Below, one piece after another: positions 23,374-35,144 of a stretch of DNA of 64,000 bases. The stretch is from Neostapfia colusana. Lineage: Eukaryota; Streptophyta; Magnoliopsida; Poales; Poaceae. The stretch spans positions 14,719,501-14,783,500 of the forward strand of contig JASWHV010000011.1 of assembly GCA_030760725.1 (NCBI GenBank). Reading direction: 5' to 3'. Position 1 is the first letter of the stretch, and every line of letters begins with the position of its first letter. The translations under genes were made by a program, and so were the position numbers. Under the pieces are notes generated by a model. It saw only the letters and a program-made list of their open reading frames with translations. It did not search any database and was not told the DNA's origin.

Positions 23374-25021
23374 TGTTCGGTTTCGTAGTGGTGTTGCAAA
23401 TGCATTCATCAAGGGGTTGATCCTTATGTGCTGAATACATTGGCAATTATGTTAAAAGTTAGTGTTTACATGAAAAGTTTTGAATATATCTGAAAAGCTC
23501 ACTTCGGATTGTCCGAACTTAAGAAAACTCGTTTCGGAATGTCTGAAATTGTCACACACATGAGCTGCACTTGTTTTCACTTTGTACTGTTCAAACTTTT
23601 CTTTGTGCAATGCATAGTGGCTATTTTGTACTGTCTGAACTTTCTACAAGCTGAAACAATTGTGTGGCTGTTATGTTTTTAACTTGCAATCTTTCAAACT
23701 TGTTTTTTGGCTTATGAGAAGTTTGATTAGCATTCATTTACAAAGTTTTTGATGCGTTTTGGCTGATGATGGTGGATATTATCTTGCTATATTTGCCACA
23801 TGCTTATGTGGGGTGCTCACATGAGGTGTTGTGGTTTTTAGAGTAATTTGAGTCAAGTCGAGGACTTGTGCTCGGAAGATTTGCTAGTTTATTCATGTGC
23901 AGGTGTTGTTTGAGGTCGAGAAATGGCAGTTGACGGTGATTCATTGAACTAATCTTAGGGAGGAGAGGAGGTTCAACAACCAAGTTCGGGAGGAATTATG
24001 GTTGAGTTGATCAGGAGGTCATGCAACATGTTTGGGTCAAGAACAATGCACATGAAGGTATCATGTACGTTTTTAAAAAGTGTTTGCACATGTGCAAGGG
24101 GTGCATGGACTTGGCAACATTGTTCGAAGGCGTGGTGAAGATATATGGACGTGAAGATATGGCCAGTGAGGTACAACCGGCTGGATTATGTCTCAGGCTG
24201 CGGCTGAGGTGGTTACCGTGTGTTTATGGAACGATTCGAGTTTGGTTTGGTTTGATTTTATGGTAGGCATGAAGTTGAGTTGATTTAGGAATGTTTGGGA
24301 CATTCCTATTATGTTTGGAAGTCTAAAGATTGCTTCTATCTGCGTATGGAAGAGTCTTGAGCAGATATGAAAAGTTTCGGTTGAAACTGAGTTTGAGTAG
24401 GAGTCTTAGTTTGGACCGAGTTGGCGTAAGGGATGGTTATATAAGCAAGGGAGACCAGAGCTCGCAGTGCACGACTCTGGGCTGTTCCTCTTTTTTATCA
24501 ATAAAACTCGTAGTTTAGAGGAGCTTTTATGCCTTGTTTGTCTGGCTTGTTTTTGGCAAGTTTTTCTCGTCGAGTTTCTGGACAGCCAGATGTTGCTTTG
24601 GCGTTTCAATCATAACTCACGTTTTACTGATCCAATTGCCATGATTCTTTTTGTCTTGTATTCAAAACTTGATGCTATATCATCTGTTCAAATTTTACGG
24701 TCATTGGATTTGTGTGTTTTTAATTACACGAGTTTCTTTGCAGCGTTGCCGTTCTGTTTTTTTTTCTCGGGTAGAACAGATTGACCCTTGTTCGATCTCT
24801 TGATCATAACATGAGTTTTACTCTACGAATTTTTGTGATTCTTGTTGTGGTGTCTCCGTGACTTGATTTTTTATAATCTCTACTACTTTTGTCACAGTTG
24901 ATCACGTTTAAGTCGATTGCAGACACTTGTTTTTTAACAGATTGGTTTCTGCCGAGGGGTTTTGTAGCTTACGCTGAAAAAGATTTAATCTACCATTTAC
25001 TCCCCCTCTGGTAGCTTTTCA
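23374..25021 (+). mobile_element. Copia right LTR (probable 3' LTR)
   Basis: Tentatively TGTTCGG...TTTTCA, about 1.65 kb. It has TATATAAG (24438-24445) and AATAAA (24500-24505), and ends in the SIRE-like ACTCCCCCTCTGGTAGCTTTTCA. It contains CGGATTGTCCG-like palindromes near 23508-23545. It is followed directly by Gy6 gag coding sequence, which places the insertion in Gy6 gag. Its body shows no obvious match to the left LTR. Confidence 0.6.
24438..24445 (+). promoter_or_regulatory. TATA box of Copia right LTR
   Basis: TATATAAG about 60 bases upstream of AATAAA, consistent with a very short R region. Confidence 0.55.
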
Positions 25022-25456
25022 TGTACTCTTCGATCCTACAAACTTGCCTGACCCTCCCATAGCTCCAAACAACGCTCTACGTGGAGAACTTAGAGACCAA
25101 GTGGTTAGGGCACTCAGGGAGTGTAGGGTAATATCCAAGGGAAACATTAGAACTCACCAAATACCTTACCCCGACCACTTTGACAACGTCCCATATCCTA
25201 GGGGTTTCAGGGTGCCCGACTTCTCTAAGTTTTGTGGGGAGGATTCAATGACTATACAAGAACACGTAGGCCCATATCCTAGGTGACATTGGAATACTAG
25301 ACGTACACCGGATCAGATTGTTTCCCCTATCCCTAACCGGCACAACCTTTAGCGTGTTCACCTCATTAGATCCTAATTCTGTCAGTACCTGGCCGTGTTT
25401 GGAACCAATGTTTCAAGAGTATTTCTACAATGCAGAGACCGAACTTAGATTGTTTC
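25022..25456 (+). pseudogene. gag: Gy6 gag N-terminal part (Tat-type Gypsy)
   Basis: Frames read DPTNLPDPPIAPNN from about 25031, then YPRGFRVPDFSKFCGEDSMT, and after a shift RLFPLSLTGTTFS with STWPCLEPMFQEYFYNAETE. This is the capsid pattern of Tat-lineage Gypsy elements of grasses (RIRE2-like). The chain is cut at 25456 by solo LTR7 and resumes at 29684. The left end is cut by the Copia insertion, and at least one frame change lies near 25285. The element's LTRs are not in the window. Confidence 0.8.
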
Positions 25457-25515
25457 TGACGGGGCCCAACACCCATTCATGGGGCCGTGCCGCTCACCCG
25501 GGAATCGCATTGGGT

Positions 25516-25536
25516 GGTGCCGTGATATGCGGCACC
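25516..25536 (-). other. Terminal LTR hairpin (LTR7)
   Basis: GGTGCCG/CGGCACC stem with a 7-base loop, at the same place as in LTR2 and LTR11. Confidence 0.75.
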
Positions 25537-26907
25537 CAACAGCACACATATAAGGAAACATGTATCACATAAATCAAAAGCGGCAGCTTACAAGTGTTCT
25601 TTATAAATAATTAACATCAAATAACTACAGCGGAAGGCTATAATCATCTCACATTGAATAACTACCAAGCACTCGAGAAGATGTCCAGCCCGCGGACTCT
25701 TCTCGCTAGCAACACGAAGAAACTACAGTGGCTGGTTCTCCTTGTGTTAAACGACTCGGAAGTCTCCGAGTCTCACCAGACAACCTCTTCATAAGCGTCG
25801 ATGTTAACCTCTCATATAGCAAACGTGAGCACATAGGCTCAGCAAGACTGATCCGTCTCTCCTAAACAAGAAACTCTACATGCACGACAGATTTGGAATA
25901 GGTTAGCTGAATTTGCATAAAGGACTCGCTTACAGTTGATCCTTAACTTTCAGATTTTAAGCCTCGTTTTAAAAACCTTGAGCTGAACAGCATCGCCACT
26001 TCAAAATCAAACAAGAAAAGCTTTGTTGCGATGCTTCTTGCACAAAGTGAAGTTTAATTAGCACTATCTCTATGTCAAGCATGGTTACAATACAACTTAA
26101 ATAACAACCCTTATCAAGTTCAAAGGAATCACTTCAGTTCTTACTACGTCAAGACGCAGTGGGCAAGTATGCTCATATGACCGCGAGCGACGGTGACTCA
26201 AATCAGTACACGCCCGGACTACATGACAAATACACCTATACTCCGAGTTGCCGGCAGCAACCTCGACTGATGTTGTACGTGGCCACCTTTCTCAAGTTCT
26301 TCCACACAGGACGCAGTCCAATTGCCCCGAACAGCAAGCTCCCTCAAGGTACATACCCGCAGTGATATGTTCTTGAGCGAGTTACCTCCTGCTGTACTGA
26401 CGTCGAAAGCCTAAGAAGATTAGAAAAGTTCCAATGTGGATCTCACAAGGTACATCAGTTTCCTAGGTCCCATATAGCCAGTATGCGCCCGATACACAAC
26501 TCAAACTTGTCCAACAGGGCCAAGTACGGACGGGTCTTAACCGACACAGGCAGGGCTATGCACGCACGGTCCGCAGCCTGCTGCATCTCAATCTCCTTGC
26601 CCGGTCTCCATTTCTTACTTGTGAACTTTCCTCAATGATTCTATTCTTGACCCGCTCCGAAGAAACCAAGCCCTGAACTCGCGAGTAGATTCCAACTACT
26701 CGACTTCTACCGGTCCTTCCAAAGTATATTTAGCGTAGCCTAATCCACTCGAGGAGGTGCTACACTACCCTTTCTCTCTTAGGTAATTCTGGTCATGCAA
26801 TTCGGTTTTTAATATCATTTAGACCTAATGCAATCAACCATTCAAAGCTATGATCTCTAGAAATGAAAAGACTTTATAAAATTGCTTGAATTCAAACCGA
26901 GGCTTGC

Positions 26908-27021
26908 CTGTTTTGCAGGTGACTAAGAATGTATACAATCAGTTAGTGATGATCACTTGAGGCTTGATCACCTTGCTATTTTATCCAACTTCACTTCCTT
27001 CACAAGTCCTCACGTCAACGA
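26908..27021 (-). other. Degraded LTR mini-exon (LTR7), 114 nt
   Basis: Acceptor CGTGTAG (ending 27022) and donor ACAG|GCAAGC (26908|26907) are kept, but the frame contains stops. Only the splice sites and flanking conserved blocks survive. Confidence 0.4.
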
Positions 27022-29683
27022 CTACACGATATGAACATGCAATAGTATTTAATTGTAAAACTTTTGCTAACAAGATATGATGACAAGTTTAAAACCAGAA
27101 CACTATTTAAGAATTTAAAATGACACTGATGCTAGTGGTTGTAATAGGGTTAAGTAAAGTGATCAAGTGCTAAGTGCTTTTCATCACTTGTGTTTTGATC
27201 CTTAAAGAGGTTCAAAAGAACAGTGGTGATCCAGAGCTCCAATGGAGCTGAAATTTTTTCATGTGAGTTCCTCACATGTTCAGAAAGTAATCAGGACCAA
27301 AAATTAGCACTTTTCACTGAGTGGTTTATTCAGAACAATTCTCTAGCAATTTAGGAAAAAAGGAATTAATTCTGAAGTAACTCACATGTTCATGTCAAAA
27401 TTAGTGAACTACAATTTCAATTATAGTTCATAGAGCCTGCATGAATTTTCTTATGATTTTTGGAGCTAAGAATTGCCCAGAACTGAATTTTCAATTTTAG
27501 GCAATTCTCTGAAAAAGTTTCTGTATTCATTTGAACACAGCAACTTGAAATCTGAATTCTCCCAAACAAATCAACTCTAAATGAGCTGAAATGGTTACAT
27601 GAGTTCAATAACATCATAAGTATTATCCAGGCAAAATTTGAGGATTTTTGGATGAACCAAACTCCCTTTAAAATTCTTTTGCTGAAAAGCTTTAAAGAAT
27701 TTTCCAGAACTAAATAATGACTTTCATACAAATTGGGTTGCATATTTGGATAGATTTTTTTCAACCTGAATATAACCCAATTTGAATCACTAAATTTGGA
27801 GTTTCCTAGCAAAAGTTATGGCCTTCTAAAGTTTGTAGGAAATCTGAATTCGAATTAAATCGAGAGAAAAGTTCAAATGCTGACGGTGGGTCCTGGGTCT
27901 ACCTGTCACTCTCTCGGGCCAAATACACGGGGCCACAGGGTCTTTCCCGCGTAGCCACAGTGTAATCTGAGGCCACAGAAGATCCTTCCATTTTGAACTC
28001 AGACACTAACGTGTGGGGCCGAGCAGGTCATCGTCTTCCTCTCGCTCCCGCGCGCCCGCGCCACCCGAGCTCGCTGGAGCTCGCCGGAACTTAGTCGTCC
28101 GGCCACCTCCTGAGATCCTAGTCGCCACTAGTGCCTAAAATCACGTGCTGAACACGTTGGGAGGACTTCCCCCGGCCGACGGTGGCTCCAACACGGCTAG
28201 CGACGGTGCGGCGGCTCGGTGAAGCTTCGGCGGCGCCAACCCGACGCCCTAAACCCTCAAACCTTAGGTTTCCAAGCCCTAGAGCACCAGTGGTTGCTAG
28301 AAAAGGTTGAAATGCAATCAAAACAGCTCGGGAATGGATCTAACCCTGATCTCACCGTGCGCCCGAGATGAAAACGGCGGTGCACCGTTGGAAAACCTCG
28401 AATTAGTGCCTCCACTCCTTATCTTAGGCGGTGTTTTGATGTGTGGAGGATCGTGGGCTATTCTAGAGCGTGTGTGCAAAGTTTGCCAAATGATAAACAA
28501 AGAATGACCGGGAATTTCAGGTTTCCTTACCCGAGGGTCCGTTTACACCGGCCGGAAGCCAAATTTAAATTTCCACGTTGAGGCTCCATGGATCGAGCTA
28601 AGCTTTGGAGGTGAGCAGCATGGAGTCTTGGCGCGTCCAAAGGTACTCTTGCTCGGGTGTAAAGAGCTCTCTGTAGGGCTGTCCACGTGCGACCGAAACG
28701 GCGGAGGTTTTCAGCCGCATCAAGAAGTTGCACTCTCAGGTCAGGGAAGCCGGAAGTCACTCATTCTCATGCCGAGGAGGTAGTAGGCGATCACGCGGCG
28801 CCGTTTTGCTACCATGCTGAGGCTTGCACGCGAGCTCGTGGGTGTCCGAGCAATCTAGGCAGTCGCGGCGTATAGCTTCTGTTCTTGTGCACGAGAGAGA
28901 GGAACAGAGCGAGTTCTCAGACCTGTGGGCAAAAGGAGCACGTCTTGGGGTGAAGGAGGCATGCAAGGGAAACCTCTGCAATGTGGCGCGCGGCGTGTCT
29001 CGATGTTGCCCGGGTGCTGCTCGACTCTGTCTCGGTGGCTATCGAGTGGAGAAGCAAAACAGAGAAGCAAGACTCTAAGTGTAAGGCAATTTGTTCCAAT
29101 GACCGATGGGCCCCACTCCAGTTCACCCCCTTATCCTCCCCAAGATATCTCCAAAATTTGCAAATGATGAAATTCAATTATGTGGAGTTGAAGACTGAGC
29201 TGCATTTGGATAATTGGGCAAGTTTCATCCAAATTCAAATGTGTATTTGAATTTATTGTAAATTTAAGTCCATTTGGAAAAATGGATAGCAAACATATTC
29301 AAAATTCATGACACTTTGCATCCCCACTAATTTGGACCTAAGGAATTCAAATATGAAATCTGATTTTAGTGTTAGCTGCTGCAAATAAGAGTTTGAACAC
29401 AACAGTTTGCATTTCCATTGTGTTGCCCTCATTTGAAATTTGAGTTGAACCATTATGTTCCAAAATCTGATTTCTTAACTTTCCATTGCACATGAGACTT
29501 CAAATATGTTGTTTTAATCCACCTTGGGTCCAAGCATGTAAGTAACCATAAGCTTGTTTAGAGAGAGCTCTCATGTGTATTATCACATGTGAAAGTTTTA
29601 AACAAGTCCCATTTTTCATACATATAACACCAACTTTCATTCAAACTTTGTTCATTTGTATTCACATTTTTGGGACCTTTACA

Positions 29684-31724
29684 GTTTCATCTAACCATGG
29701 TCAAGAATAAATATAATGAAATCATGACTGACTATATCAAAAGGTTTAGGGAAACTCAAAACAAATTCTTTAGCCTAACCATAGGGGGAAAGGATTTGGA
29801 CGATCTAGCGTTTGCTGGACTTCTACCGTACCTCTAAGAGAAGATGGAGGGCATAGAGTTTGGAGATGTCAACCAAGTCCTGCAGCGAGCTCCAGCATGT
29901 AAGAACCGAGCCAAAGAGCCCAAAGCACATGGCTAGTTCAAGGAAACAAGCCACAGATACCAGGAGAAACAACACATCAACAACCTCGGAGATGACTCGG
30001 CCAGCGAAGATGAGACGGAAGTTTGTGTGGCCGAGTGGGTCGAAAACTACAAAAAAACAAGCCTGTAGATTGTACATTCTAGAAACCCAGCCCCAGGAAG
30101 AAAGAGGAAATCAAGTTTACCTTTGACGTGTCAAAGTGTGACAGGCTCTTCGACATGCTCTTACAGAATCGGGTCATCAATCTCAAGAATGGTCTCGTCA
30201 TCCCGTCACCAGAGCAGCTGTCTAACAAACGTTTCTGTAAGTGGCACAACTCATATTCACATTCAGCTAACGATTGCGGATCTCAATGATGGCCGGTTAA
30301 CACTCGATAATGGCCCGCACCCAAATGAAACTTGATATGGATCCCTTCCCTGTCAACATGGTGAACTTTGAGGGGAAGAAGATCCTTGTGAGGACCGATC
30401 AGGCATCTACAACGAAGGGGAAGAATGTGATCGTGTCTAATGATCCGGTAAGAAGATGATCAAGCCAAGAAACCCTAAAGTTCGCGTGTCTAAACTCAAT
30501 GAACCTAGGCTCAAGCCGACTTTCGAGTTTCTGATCAGCAAATACCTCAGGAGGACGCAACAAAGGAGTGTATTCTACAGGCTAAGAGGCTGCAAGTGTG
30601 ATGGGTCTACGGCCTACACCAACCAAAACCTTGGAAGCACTCTCGGCAAAACCGGGTTTGGGAGTCATCGGTACCTCGAGAAACCGATGATTTTCCAACA
30701 TGAATACGGGTGCTGGTCCAAGAAAAACCGAGTGAGCCAAAGCTGATCCGGGACCTCCCATCAAGCGCTGTCGGTTGGTGTCTCCGGAAGGAACAATCAT
30801 CATCGGGCCTTGCATCACACCAGCACCCAAGGACAAGGTGCAGAGGCTTGTTGAACGTGCACGGCCACAACAACTCAAGGCATCAACCGGCCGGTTTAAA
30901 ACCGCTCCAAGACGACTTAGCAGGTGGGACGTAAAGCCAGTAGAGGTGAAACAGGACATGATCAAGACGGTGGCTCCGGGAACGAAGCCCGAACCTCAAT
31001 GGTGTCCCACAGTGCTCAACAATATTCAGAAGAGGCGTGTACAAAGACTGAGAGCCCTGGAACTTGCTGAGAAGAGAAAGGAGGAGCAAAGAGATCATTG
31101 GTTTAACCAAGCAAGACCAATGACCACCAAGAAGACCTGGAAAGAGAAGTGATTGCCTGGGAGGAAGCTGTACACGATGAAATAGAGGAGGACATCTCGG
31201 GCAAGATTGAAAACCAGGTCGAGGTAATCATGGTGTTCCATCTACCGTCTGAATTCTGCATCCCGGAAGAAGAGGTGGCCGAGCTTGATCTGGGAGCCAG
31301 GAATGTTGTCTTTGAGAAACCAGAGAAGCTCGGCTAGCGTATGAAGCCCCTGTACATTCCTGGGTTCGTTGATGGAACAATGATTGGGCGCATGTTGGTC
31401 AATGGAGGAGCTGTGGCAAATATCATGCATGTGACCATGTTTGAAAGTCTTGTTTATCGGGAAGGTGATCTCATCAAGACCAACACAATGCTGAGTGTGT
31501 TTGCCGGAGACCCAACAGAAGCTAAGGGGGTATTATTAATGGAGCTCACCATAGGAAGCAAGACAATACCCAGGACCTTCTTTGTCATCAACGTTTGGAG
31601 CAGATACAACTTACTCCTTAGGCAAGACTGGATACATGCCAACAGGTGTGTGCCATCCATGCTTCACCAGTGCCTCGTCCAATGGATCGGCGACGAAGTG
31701 GACAAGATTGAAGATGACAACTAG
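29684..31724 (+). pseudogene. gag-pro: Gy6 gag C-terminal part and protease (Tat-type)
   Basis: It continues gag with KYNEIMTDYIKRFRETQNKF, then LAFAGLLPYL followed by a stop (29835). The Tat-type Cys-His segment FCKWHNSYSHSANDC lies at about 30232. The segment to 31150 spans several frames of the long Gag-Pol linker. A protease-like domain occupies 31341-31724: the usual D-S/T-G active site is replaced around VNGGAVANIMH (about 31397), so the catalytic Asp appears to be Asn. Multiple stops and frameshifts. Not functional. Confidence 0.75.
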
Positions 31725-31885
31725 ACTTGTGTGGCGATGGCCGAGTCGTCCGACCTCCAACATGATGACATTAGATGTCTCACGGGTCGTGACCTCACCG
31801 ACTACGAGTTTGTAAGTGTTGGAAGGGATAGATTTGTACCCGTGTGCGTAAATCCAAGTTATATCACTTGGCTTAGTGATGTAAC

Positions 31886-33288
31886 TTGAGGATGTTAGAT
31901 AAACAGGGCCATTTAACTTGGCTGCAGGAGAAAACCGAGCAATATCATTTAGGTAAAAACATTATGGGCGAACTGGTTGAGGACCTCGATGACTTTAGGA
32001 AACTTGGGCATGGGTTTTCTTCCATGGACGAGTTTGAGGAGGTAGACCTTGGTGAGGGATCGGCACGTCGACCAACATTCATCAACACGAACCTCGGGCA
32101 TGATCAGAAGGCAGAGGTGAGTAAACTCCTCAAAGAATACATAGATTGTTTTGCATGGGAGTATACCGAAATGCCAGGGCTAAGCCCAGACCTCGTGGAG
32201 CACAATTTGCCGATCAAGCCAGTTTTTAGACCTCATAATCAACCCTTTAGATGATTTAACCCAGCCATACACGACAAGATCAAGGAATAGGTAAATCGTC
32301 TACTCAAAGCTAACTTCATTTGGCCGTGTGGGTATGCTGAGTGGACCTTGAACATAGTCCCGATAGAGAAGAAGAACACAGAGAAACTAAGGATTTGCAT
32401 AGATTTATGAGACCTCAACCAGGATACACCCAAGGATGAGTACCCCATGCCCATTGCCAACATGTTGATCAACAATGCCTCAGGGCACAAGATAATCAAC
32501 TTCTTGGACGGCAATGGGGGTACAACTAGATCTTCATGGCCGGGGAGGACACATCGAAGATGGATTTCTACTGGCCAGGGTTTGTGGTACTATTTGAATG
32601 GATCGTGAAGACCTTCGGGCTGAATAATACCGGTGCAATGTACCAGAGGGCCATGAACATAATCTCCCATGATCTGTTGGGGGTATCCTTGAGGTGTACA
32701 TCGACGATCTTGTGGTAAAATCAGCCAGTTTCCAAGGGCATATGGCTGATTTGAAGGTCGCCTTTGAGAGGATGAGCATGTATGGACTCAACATGAATCC
32801 TCTGAATTGTTTGTTTGGCATGATGGCTGGACGTTTCTTGGGTTTCATCGTGCACGAGCGCGGTATAGAGATCGACCCCAAGAAAGTGGAAGCTATCAAG
32901 AGAATAGGAGAGCTGACATGTGAGAAGGATGTTCAGAGCCTACTAGGGAAGATAAACTACTTAAGAAGGTTCATTGTGAACTTGGCCGGCAAGATTGGGA
33001 CCTTCATGCCTCTCTTGAAGCTCAAGCACGAGCAGGAGTTCACTTGGTGGGCAGAGCAGAAGGAGGCCTTCAAAAGAATCAAAGAATACATGATCAAGCC
33101 ACCAGTCTCTCAAGCACCAAAGATGAGGCAACCTTTCAGGCTTTATGTAGCTTGCTCAAAGGCAGGTTATCGGAGCCATTTTAACTCTAGAAAGCCAAGG
33201 TAAGGAGTACTCCATAGACAACTTAAGTACAAGACTCTTAGATGCCAAGACGAGGTATACTTTCATTGAAAAATTGTGCTTATCTCTC
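31886..33288 (+). pseudogene. pol: Gy6 reverse transcriptase/RNase H pseudogene, cut by LINE
   Basis: Recognisable RT pieces include TEMPGLSPDLVEHNLPIKP (about 32169), the KLRICIDL region (about 32386, followed by a stop), active site VYIDDLVVKS (about 32690) and GRFLGFIVHERGIEIDPKK (about 32830). RNase H starts about 33130 and ends at KLCLSL (33288), where the LINE poly(A) tract begins. In-frame stops occur near 32254, 32290, 32409 and 32528. The order matches Tat-lineage pol; integrase is absent from the window. Confidence 0.85.
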
Positions 33289-35144
33289 TTTTTTTAGATA
33301 ATGGAAATTGAATTCTCGCCTCTACAATGTTGTATACAGCCACAGGAACCTTACATCACAGATTACAAATTGCAGCATTCATCGCTGCTGTAAAAGTCTC
33401 ATCTAAACTCATACATAACAAAGTCTATTATTATTTTCCAACCATTATTGGTGAAAATCTTAAGTGCAATTATTTCCAATGAATTGCTCGCCTTATGCAA
33501 CATGTCTCTCATCATTTCATCCATCTGCAGTAATGCCCAAAATCTCATCCAATATGTTCCCCTGAAAATAGCCTGCAAAAATGAAGAAAATTTGACATTA
33601 TCGAATATAAAATCATTTCTACATCTCCAAATTGCCCAACATATGGCAGCAGCTCCAACCAACAGGATCTTTCTTACTTTTATATTATAATTATGTAGCC
33701 ATCTTTGAAGCATATGAAGTACTGATTTTGGAGGGCTTATCCCAGTAGATATATGAACAATTCTCCATATTGCCTTCGCATGTTGGCAATCAAATAGGAG
33801 ACGCTGAATTGTTCCATTGCAATTACAGAAACAACAATGTACATTACCCTTCCAATTACTCCTCACCAAATTATCTTTTGTTAGTGTTACTCCTCTTTGT
33901 AAATACCATATGAATATTTTTATCTTTAAAGTAATTTTAATCCTCCAAATCAGTTTATGCTGAAAATTAATGCTTTGATTCATCTGGTGATAATACATCA
34001 AATGAACAGTAAATTGTTCACTCTTATGTAGGTTCCATGTCAAAATATATTTTCCTTCAGTTAATCTGATTTGGAGTAATTTTGCTACCAAATCATACGA
34101 TTCGTTGGCTTTTATACCTACCAATGGTCTTTTAAATGATATGTTTAGTGGCTAGGAATTCATGACTACAGCCACTAAGGCATGTGGACGGCGTACTATG
34201 TTATATAAAGTCGGGTAAATATCCTTAAGTAGCTGATGACAGACCCATGAGTCTTCCCAGAATCTTATCTGTGATCCATTTTTGAGATGAAATGAACCAC
34301 AGTTAATCACCTCATCTTTTATTTTCATCAAACCCTTCCAAAAATGTGAATCATTGGGTTTAACATGTACTTGTGAGAGTGATTTTGATCTCAGATATTT
34401 TTTCTGAGTAATATTTGCGATATCCCGTCCTCATTGAGCAATTTTACAATCCATTTGCTCAACAAGCATTTGTTCTGGGTCTCCAGGTCTATTATTCCAA
34501 GTCCACCTTGATCTCTAGGTCGGCATAATATATCCCATTTGGCTAGACGATATCTCTTTTTATTTTTGTTTTCATGCCAGAAGAATCTAGATCTATATTT
34601 ATCTAATTTTTTAACTACTGTTTTTGGTATCTCAAAAAATGACATCATAAACATTGGTAAAGCACTAAGTACAGAGTTTAGGAGAACTAATCTTCCTCCA
34701 TCTGATAAATGCTTTGCTTTCCAACAAGGCAGTTTCTTCACAAAACGATCTTCAATAAGTCTCCATTCCGTATTGAGTAGCTTTCTATAATGCATTGGAA
34801 TACCCAAATATTTGAATGGGCACTCCCCTGTAATGCATCCAAATAATTCTATATATTCATTTTTAAATTTCTTTGCTTTTCCAAAGCAAAAGATCTCACT
34901 CTTGTGGAGATTAATCTTAAGACAAGATATATGTTCAAAAGCAGTTAGTAATAATTTCATATTTCTTGCTTCATGTAAATCATGGTCCATAAAAATGATT
35001 GTATCATCTGCATATTGCAGGATTAATAATCCATCATCTATGAGGTGTGGGATGACACCCTTTATTTGTTTGTCATCCTTTGCTTTTTTGATTAATACTG
35101 CAAGCATGTCTGCCATTATATTAAATAAAATAGGTGATATTGGG
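33289..35144 (-). pseudogene. L1-type LINE ORF2, C-terminal half
   Basis: A non-LTR retrotransposon on the minus strand. Its 3' end is a short A tract (T-run 33289-33295) that abuts Gy6 RNase H. The RT portion (34391-35144) begins at ISPILFNIM, with active site LQYADDTIIF and the L1 motif PFKYLGIPMHYRKLL. The downstream zf-RVT-like domain (33399-34124) has WRIKITLKIKIFIWYL and a Cys/His cluster CCFCNCN...CQH. A stop near 34151 separates the two ORFs. Gy9 is inserted at 35145 exactly within the RQGDPISPI motif, and the RT continues beyond Gy9 at 50560. The LINE's own target duplication cannot be checked. Confidence 0.9.

Larger units (their letters stand above)
15011..25021 (+). mobile_element. 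Degraded Copia element, SIRE/Maximus-like
   Basis: A plus-strand Copia with an LTR-like left end (15011-16458), gag, protease, integrase, RT, RNase H (about 16486-21710), a post-pol region with purine tracts, and an LTR-like right end (23374-25021). A Cassandra TRIM sits between pol and the right LTR. The domain order PR-INT-RT-RH and the motifs VYVDD and HIDIKYHF identify Copia. The two LTR-like ends share terminal style (a C-rich tract about 17 bases before an ACTTTCA or TTTTCA end) but not obvious body homology, so this may be a chimera of two elements. Many stops and frameshifts show it is old. The primer site after 16458 is missing. The left boundary is uncertain. Confidence 0.7.
25457..29683 (-). 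mobile_element. LTR7: solo LTR, group III
   Basis: A 4.2-kb solo LTR on the minus strand (TGTAAAGGTCCC...GGGGCCCCGTCA), inserted in Gy6 gag with a perfect target duplication GTTTC (25452-25456 and 29684-29688). No internal domain or primer site accompanies it, so the body was lost by LTR-LTR recombination. Signals are a first-exon donor CGG|GTAAGG (28531|28530), a mini-exon remnant (26908-27021) and a terminal hairpin (25516-25536). The third-exon acceptor found in LTR11 is deleted here. The GC-rich block at 27880-29070 is the promoter/first-exon part. ORFs inside are not conserved. Confidence 0.93.

Noticed and set aside
23374..25021. LTR of the Tat-type Gy6 element
   Set aside because: Its end is of SIRE/Copia type and no Met- or Arg-tRNA primer site or leader precedes the gag coding sequence that follows directly; an inserted Copia LTR fits better.
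27880..29070. GC-rich block with many overlapping ORFs that could be a host gene exon
   Set aside because: Entirely within solo LTR7, whose ends and TSD are defined; LTR11 has an equivalent block.
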